13,983 bases of DNA from Glaciimonas sp. (GTDB taxonomy: Bacteria > Pseudomonadota > Gammaproteobacteria > Burkholderiales > Burkholderiaceae), in contig JACMQE010000140.1 of NCBI GenBank assembly GCA_014377145.1, positions 1 to 13,983 on the forward strand, read 5' to 3'. A program made the translations under genes and the position numbers. Of the stretch, positions 8,638-13,983 are shown piece after piece. Numbering within the stretch: position 1 is the stretch's first letter; the number at the start of each line of letters is the position of its first letter. The notes below the pieces were generated by a model, which was not told the origin of the DNA, searched no databases, and saw only the letters and a list, made by a program, of their open reading frames with translations.

Positions 8638-9274
8638 CTAATTTGCCGAAGTAGCGACAATATGCTGATCTGTATTGTCTCTATAGACCCAGCCGTTTTT
8701 AATAGCTAGCTGCCCTTCTATAAACCAGCGTACTGCGCAAGGGTACATTTGATGTTCATTGCCAACAATCGAGCTTCTAACGAATCTACTGTGTCACCAT
8801 CAATGGTTAGAACCACTCCTTGCGAGACAATCGGACCATGATTGAGAGCAGCGGTTGCGAAATGTACCATAGCGCCATGGACTTTAACCCCCATCATGAA
8901 TGCTTGGAGATGCATTGCCAGTCCATTAAAACTGGGTAATAAAGATGGATGAATATTCAACATTCGACCAGCGTAGTGCTTAACAAACGGCACCGTCAAT
9001 ATTCGCATAAACCCGGAAAACACCACCAAATCGGGAGAAAAACGGTCTATTTCAAGTCGCAACACAGCGTCAAACTGCTTACGATCTGGATTTCTTTATT
9101 GGAAACTAATGCCGTTTGAATACCTTGCGCGGCGGCAAATGACAAGCCTCCGGCATCGGCTTTATTGCTAATGAAGGCGGCAATTTTGGCAGGCCATTGC
9201 TCAGTTTGTGCTCCCCGGACGATGGCTTCCATGTTGCTACCCCGTCCAAAAATAAGGATTACGATGCTTCTCAT
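8638..9274 (-). pseudogene. purN: Phosphoribosylglycinamide formyltransferase, two frameshifts
   Basis: PurN transfers a formyl group from 10-formyltetrahydrofolate to GAR, the third step of purine synthesis. The first frame (MRSIVILIFGRGSNMEAIV to about 9085) breaks where one G appears lost (CAGATCG for CAGGATCG). The second frame has MLNIHPSLLPSF, keeping the catalytic Asn and His, then breaks at about 8758-8761. The third frame continues EHQMYPCAVRWFIEGQLAI to a stop at 8638. The catalytic Asp (usually LDHGP or LDGGP) is Asn in LNHGP (codon 8841-8843). Other conserved positions are changed too (ISGRGSN to IFGRGSN; SFTGL to SFNGL). Purine synthesis would then need PurT or imported purines. 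Confidence 0.93.
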
Positions 9275-9304
9275 GGCGCGCCATTGTACCTGCTTAGGGC
9301 AGGT
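9273..9304 (-). promoter_or_regulatory. Putative purN promoter with overlapping inverted repeats
   Basis: On the minus strand a good -10 element TACAAT (about 9283-9288) ends only 8 bases before the purN ATG, so a transcript from it would be leaderless or nearly so; no convincing -35 is seen. The -10 is flanked by a 12-base palindrome ATGGCGCGCCAT (9273-9284) and by ACCTGC-TTAGG-GCAGGT (9288-9304), which could be an operator. This is a weak inference. Confidence 0.3.
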
Positions 9305-9400
9305 TGGACTTTAAATCAGGAGTGAAAATTGTAAAACACAACATGCTACTTTAACCACAAATTTAAACAACTCAGAATAATTATTACCAAAAATATATTA

Positions 9401-9798
9401 CTAAAAAGAGTAAAACACGTGAAAAAAGACTTTTTTCACATTCCAGAAATCCGCACTATCCTTGAATACGTCAAGCAAAATTTCACGTGCCTCTTTGCCC
9501 AACTTTTGGGTATTCGGCAATTGTTCAAGGACCATGATAAAACCCGGTTGCGGACCAGCCTTAAGTGCCAGGTCGGTCGACAGTTCACCAATGCATCAAA
9601 ATTTTTCCCAAAGTGCTTAGGAAAATAAAACGCTTGAGCGATTTTAGACAATACTTGCTGTTTAGTTATTTTCTCAGCAAAATATGTGTACAAAAAATGT
9701 TGTCCAAGGCGTTCAGCCTCAGCCTGCAAGTCGGTCATCACGCGAAATGCGCAAATGGACTACATGACATTTGGCAGCACAGTTTTAAACAAACTCAT
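9401..9798 (-). pseudogene. Barstar-family ribonuclease inhibitor, nonsense plus frameshift
   Basis: Barstar-type proteins bind and block barnase-type ribonucleases in the cytoplasm. The start MSLFKTVLPNV (ATG at 9796-9798, GAGGGA 5 bases ahead) is followed by TAG at codon 13 (9760-9762), probably once CAG. The same frame then gives DLQAEAERLGQHFLY and AFYFPKHFGKNFDALVN, the barstar core. Near 9583-9588 one base is lost, and the rest continues in another frame as LSTDLALKAGPQPGFIMVLE, then SADFWNVKKVFFHVFYSF, ending at 9401. Length would be about 131 codons. It lies 71 bases after the ribonuclease pseudogene on the same strand, the usual toxin-inhibitor order. Both lesions are clear. Confidence 0.88.
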
Positions 9799-9869
9799 TT
9801 TTCCCTCAACTAATGCAATGCTGGATTGCTGTTCTTCTATTATTGGAATCATTATAAAGTCACTCGCAG

Positions 9870-10241
9870 TCAATCTTGAATAATTCTAAAGGAGGCATAA
9901 TAATTGTCGGTGTAATAATACTCACCTGACGACTGCGTCACGCCACCTGCAATGAGGCGGTGCGTGCCATGATTCCGGGAACGCGGTATTTTGACATTGA
10001 ATTCATGATAATAACCGCGCTTTTCCGGGGGCAAAAGCCTTCGATAATTCCCAAAAACCACACCATCCTTAGCTTATGGAAATGAGCCACCCTGCTTAAT
10101 CAATGTGAGCGTTTGCTGCGCCTCTTGCGGAAGTTGTGCAACATACACCCACTCCATTTGCAACGAGACAGCTGCGAAAGCTTGAAACAAAAACAACAAC
10201 CCAACCAACAACAATTTCCATTTTCGGAAACAATTCGGCAT
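9870..10241 (-). pseudogene. Secreted guanyl-specific ribonuclease (barnase/RNase Sa type), nonsense
   Basis: The 123-codon frame starts MPNCFRKWKLLLVGLLFLF, a signal peptide, continues with a linker, and at codon 56 (10074-10076) has TAA where the family has a tyrosine-type residue (GGSFP then AKDGVVFGNYRRLLP). After the stop, the ribonuclease N1/T1 fold is plain: RGYYHEFNVKIP with the catalytic Glu at 80, HRLIAGG with the catalytic Arg at 95, and YYYTDNYYASFRII. In the last motif the general-acid His of (T-x-D-H-Y-A-S-F) is Tyr114 (codon 9900-9902, CAT to TAT). The gene is therefore both truncated and catalytically compromised. The in-frame ATG at 10241 was chosen over the upstream frame start because the signal peptide begins there. 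Confidence 0.87.
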
Positions 10242-10449
10242 TATCCACCCACCAGTTGCTAGATCATTTACATTAAATAGGGTTACTTTATTCAAAATGT
10301 ATTTAGCAAGTTTTAAAGTATTTAATAAAGTAGGGTAACGTGTTGCAGAAAACGAATCAACCCGAATCAAAACTCAGCTATACATTTTCTGTTTATTTTT
10401 ACAAGACTTGACAAAAAAATTATTGCGTTTCGATGTCTATCTTTCCTCC

Positions 10450-10473
10450 GAAAAATTGCCGCAACCGCGGCAA
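10450..10473 (-). terminator. Intrinsic terminator downstream of hppA
   Basis: On the minus strand TTGCCGC pairs perfectly with GCGGCAA around a GGTT loop and is followed by TTTTT. It lies about 150 bases past the visible end of hppA. It is well preserved even though the gene it served is ruined. Confidence 0.85.
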
Positions 10474-10483
10474 GAACGCCAAT

Positions 10484-10513
10484 CTGATAGGCAGCGTGTG
10501 CGCCTTCTATCAG
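10484..10513. repeat. Inverted repeat beside the hppA terminator
   Basis: CTGATAG at 10484-10490 pairs perfectly with CTATCAG at 10507-10513 across a 16-base G/C-rich loop that could itself form a short inner stem. It has no T-tract close enough to be a standard terminator. Its role is unknown. Confidence 0.5.
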
Positions 10514-10620
10514 TTAAAATAATGCTTACATTTTTTCTGATTGTCACACTATAAATATTGACAGGAGTACCACCTATTTTTAAGATTTCGCCCTGCGGCG
10601 CTGCTCAGTCCAGCCAGCTG

Positions 10621-12695
10621 TCACTGAATACGTGCCTTCGGGTTGTCACCGCTACCCGTATTTATCTGCGGCTTTTCTAATAAGATCCCTCTTCAGTAAC
10701 GCCAGCCAATAACAGCACAGCTTTAATGCTGGTAGCGCGTACCTTTGTGCTATCTCATCATTATTCTCAGGATTGCTGCTAGCATCATGAAAATCGCTGA
10801 GCACCACCTTGGCCTCAGGCTTAGCGTTAAGTACTGCAATGATATTGGCCAATTGATCGATTGTGCTTAGCGGCGCGTCACTTTGACCCAATGCGAAACA
10901 GATTACCGTTATATTGGATTTGTCGGTGGCATCCCTATTTATCGTTGACGCTACCGCGACGAGTGCACCCGCCACTTTCACTATTTCAGCAGGATGGGCA
11001 GGGCTGCGCATTAGATTTTCGCGGCTAGTCGGCAAAATAGGGATTAAAAGCAAGGCGACGATATTAATAATCTTGATCAGCGGACTAATCGCCGGTCCTG
11101 CTGTATCTTTATAAGGATCGCCCAATGTGTCGCCCGTCACTGCCGCCTTGTGGGCTTCAGAACCTTTACCACCATAATTGCCATCCTCAATGTACTTTTT
11201 AGCGTTGCCCGAGGCACTGTCCCCGACCGTCATCGAAATTGCGACAAATAATCCGGTCACTATCGTCCCCATCAGCAAGCCACCAAGCGCCGCTGGTCCT
11301 AATAACAATAAACCGACCAGAATAGGGATCAATACTGGCAGCAGCGAAGGCACGACCATTTCCTTGATTGCAGAAGACGTCAGCATATCAACCGCTTATC
11401 ATACTTCGGCTTGCCGATACCATCCATGATGCCCTTCCTTTATGTCGCGGAACTGCCGCCGCACCTCAACCACCACCCCAGCGGTGCGACCGACTGCCTC
11501 CATCGCCATCGCACCAAATAAATAAGGAATTAGACCACCAATGAAAAGACCAACGATCACCAGCGGATTAGGCAGTTCAAAGGAAGTGCTATTACCCACC
11601 GAATCAAGTGCGTGGGTTTAATCAGCAAACAGTACCAGCACCGCCAGTCATGCCGAGCCAATCGCATAAACTTTTGTCACAGCTTTAGTCATATTGCCTA
11701 CAGCATCCAGCGGATCGGAATCGCCCGCACCGAGTCTGGCAAACCCACCATTTCTGCAATACCGCCAGCATTATCCGTAATCGGTCCGTACGCATCAAGC
11801 GCGAAAATGATGCTAGCCATCGACAACATCGTGGTTGCTGCAATCGGAATCCCGTACAAACCAGCCAACCAATAAGATGCCAGAATCGAGACGCTGCCCA
11901 GCCTCAACGAATACAGTACGGCCTGCAACTCAAACCCTTTGATCAACAATAATCCGAGCAGCATCGTCGCAATCAGAGTCAATACATGGGTTTCGAACAA
12001 ATCTGCTGCCATGCCGGCACAATCGTCTACATTGTCGCCCATGTTATCCGCAATAACCGCCGGATTGCGCAGATCATCCTCAGGGAGACCAGCATCTACT
12101 TTACCCACCAGATCAGCACCGACGTCGACACCCTTAAAAACACCGCTCCCAAGGCGTGCAAAAATAGAAATTAGCGACGCACCAAAAGCTAGTCCTATAA
12201 GCGGCTTCAAGACGTCATCCAATGTCATATCAGGACGACTGACAAAAGTAATAAGGCGAATATAAAAAAAGAGACCCCGAGCAGATCAAGGCCGACAACC
12301 AACATCCCCATAATCGCCCCCCTAAATCCGACGTCAAGCGCCTGATTCAAACCCTTGGTAGCAGCTTGTGCTGTACGCACACTAGCCCGCACCGATACAT
12401 TCATCCCGATAAAACCACACGACCCAGGCAGCAACACACCGATTAAAAAGCCAAGTGCGGTAATCAAGTCAAGGCCGGGAATAAGAACAATAACGATGAA
12501 CAACACCATACCAAATATAGCAATGATGCGGTACTGGCGTGCCAGATAGGCCACAGCGCCTTGCTGAATCGCAGCAGCGATTTCCTGCATACGTGGATTT
12601 CCTGGATCCAGTTTCAGAATCCAAATGCGCGAAACCATCCCCTAGACAACGACAATAATGCCGCAAACAATCGCGAACTATAGACCAGATGCCAT
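10621..12695 (-). pseudogene. hppA: Membrane H+-pyrophosphatase, extensively decayed, with OmpA-like tail
   Basis: HppA is a membrane pump that couples pyrophosphate hydrolysis to proton export. The start (ATG 12693-12695, AGGAGGAG 5 bases ahead) is followed by TAG at codons 6 and 18. Recognisable pieces follow: [73 protein letters not shown]. Frameshifts lie near 12264-12270 (T-run), 11718, 11425 (4-base AAGG duplication), 11390, 10735 and 10690; TGA at 11648-11650 and TAA at 11618-11620. About 150 residues are missing at about 11870-11880, where GSVSILAS joins LAGLYG. DNVGDC has become DNVDDC. The C-terminal 110 residues resemble an OmpA-like domain ([16 protein letters not shown], then [11 protein letters not shown]). 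Confidence 0.93.
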
Positions 12696-12712
12696 GTTGA
12701 CTCCTCCTATTT

Positions 12713-12741
12713 TTTATATTGACAACTATCAAAGTAACCAA
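12713..12741 (-). promoter_or_regulatory. Putative hppA promoter and ribosome-binding site
   Basis: Read on the minus strand, TTGGTT (12736-12741) and TATAAA (12713-12718) are separated by 17 bases, and AGGAGGAG (12701-12708) follows shortly before the hppA ATG. The -35 is only a fair match. The expression signals outlasted the coding sequence, as expected for recent decay. Confidence 0.5.
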
Positions 12742-12890
12742 CCAAAATATGTGAATTTGTACTTTGCGGAAATGGCAAACGCGCTTCAATCTACAAGTTA
12801 TGTGTACTGAAAGACTTTTCGTTGCCTTTTTATTTTCAGAGGTGGTCTGGGCTGGCCTATCCAGAGTACAGAATATTAATTGCGCTAATA

Positions 12891-13293
12891 GGGCGTGCTG
12901 ACATTTATTTCAACAAAGTACCAAAGCCGCGAGCGCCACGAATGGAATGAAGTACGAAGCGCGTCTATCGTAACAGGTAGCGCTTTGTCTAAATTGCTTG
13001 CCACACATCTTTGTTCGACCATCGTACAAATTGTACATAGGTACTCCTCTAATTTCGAAATTCAATTGGTTCGGACTTACGCAAAGTCGCGCCACCGACT
13101 TCCCGGGCGTTCTACCCACAACATACCACCTCAATAAACAGCCGATTATCGGCGCCATTAAAATTCTGCCAGTACGCTCTTTATCACCAGCTTTGCCACC
13201 GACTAACGGCGCTAGTCTATCCCATTGATCGTCTTGTAATATCAGTCGCAACATGCAGGCATTCTTTAAAACCTAGAATGTAAACACAATGTC
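12891..13293 (-). mobile_element. IS5-family insertion sequence remnant
   Basis: A decayed element of about 400 bases holding only the front part of an IS5-type transposase. One end reads GGGCGTGCTGACATTTATTT (12891-12910); the other end carries a degenerate inverted counterpart, AATGTAAACAC at 13277-13287, matching about 9 of 15 positions. Intact elements of this family are roughly 0.85-1.2 kb, so the DDE-carrying half is gone. It separates the adk terminator region from the ruined hppA. Ends are approximate and no target duplication was recognised. Confidence 0.6.
12910..13254 (-). pseudogene. IS5-family transposase N-terminal fragment, frameshifted
   Basis: The frame opens with MLRLILQDDQWDRLAPLVGG, typical of the N-terminus of IS5/IS427-group transposases. 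Further matching pieces appear only by switching frame: GADNRLFIEVV, then PGSRWRDF, then VQFVRWSNKDVWQAI, corresponding to the family's DNRLF, GxxWRDLP and RWxxKGVWxxI blocks. At least three frame changes and an internal TAG are needed. The catalytic DDE portion is absent. It is not functional and cannot move on its own. Confidence 0.8.
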
Positions 13294-13336
13294 GGAAAAG
13301 TTCATAGCTTTTATAGATCAACCCAATCTAACCACA

Positions 13337-13353
13337 TTGTGAATTCTTCACAA
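13337..13353. repeat. Inverted repeat downstream of adk
   Basis: TTGTGAA at 13337-13343 pairs perfectly with TTCACAA at 13347-13353 around a three-base loop. It lies about 30 bases past the adk stop. A T-run does not follow on either strand, so it may stabilise the transcript end or be a degraded terminator. Confidence 0.45.
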
Positions 13354-13381
13354 ATAAAACAGCGTAAACATAGCCCGTTTC

Positions 13382-13983
<602 letters not shown>

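Larger units (their letters stand above)
10242..10620. other. Spacer between the ribonuclease remnant and hppA remnant
   Basis: I see no gene here. The right part (about 10580-10620) may still be the decayed end of hppA in another frame. The stretch holds an intrinsic minus-strand terminator (10450-10473) and an inverted repeat (10484-10513). A TTGACA at 10408-10413 has no matching -10 at a usual distance. The region to the left is A/T-rich and presumably once held the ribonuclease promoter. Confidence 0.55.

Noticed and set aside
10408..10413. TTGACA as a -35 element
   Set aside because: No acceptable -10 at 15-19 bases and no gene downstream on the plus strand.
11939..12265. Plus-strand frame of 108 codons
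   Set aside because: Antisense to the clearly recognisable hppA sequence.

Overview
The window looks like a stretch of chromosome from a Burkholderiales betaproteobacterium, probably Oxalobacteraceae-like. That rests on protein sequences and gene set: the fkpB-ispH pair, radC beside rpmB-rpmG, purN near an RsmB/NOP methyltransferase, a K+-insensitive-type H+-pyrophosphatase gene, and adk. The genus cannot be fixed from sequence alone. The most striking property is heavy gene decay. Nine genes look intact (ispH, fkpB, rpmB, rpmG, a fatty-acid desaturase, an MscS-type channel, an RsmB-family methyltransferase and, as far as visible, adk, plus a possible ninth if the phospholipase D gene is read through its single stop). 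Seven or eight others are clearly broken but still readable: radC, a DUF4019-like gene, the phospholipase D-like gene, purN, a barstar-like inhibitor, a barnase-type ribonuclease, hppA and an IS5-type transposase.

Layout. 1-301: no gene, with a minus-strand terminator for ispH. 302-1775: minus-strand fkpB then ispH. 1958-2636: plus-strand radC pseudogene. 2723-3269: plus-strand rpmB-rpmG (ribosomal proteins L28 and L33) with a clear promoter and a terminator hairpin. 3284-3765: minus-strand DUF4019-like pseudogene. 3974-5216: minus-strand desaturase with its terminator. 5373-8514: a tightly packed minus-strand unit, rsmB-like then phospholipase D-like then mscS, joined by ATGA and TAATG overlaps. 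8638-9274: purN pseudogene. 9401-10241: ruined ribonuclease/barstar pair. 10450-12695: hppA pseudogene with its promoter and terminator remnants. 12891-13293: IS5-type remnant. 13382 to the right edge: adk, missing its N-terminus.

How it fits together. The intact genes serve core functions: isoprenoid precursors, protein folding, ribosome structure and rRNA methylation, membrane lipid fluidity, osmotic safety and nucleotide balance. The broken genes are mostly dispensable or environment-facing: a DNA-repair accessory protein, a secreted nuclease and its inhibitor, a pyrophosphate-driven proton pump, and one step of purine synthesis that PurT or host supply could replace. Lesions are a mix of in-frame nonsense changes, single-base indels, a 4-base duplication, an in-frame internal deletion and substitutions at conserved catalytic positions. 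Adjacent housekeeping genes carry none, so sequencing error alone is an unlikely cause. I infer ongoing genome reduction, as in a recently host-restricted or otherwise bottlenecked lineage. I did not find a convincing new functional system. The best leads are the ruined ribonuclease/inhibitor module and the apparent OmpA-like tail on the proton-pumping pyrophosphatase.
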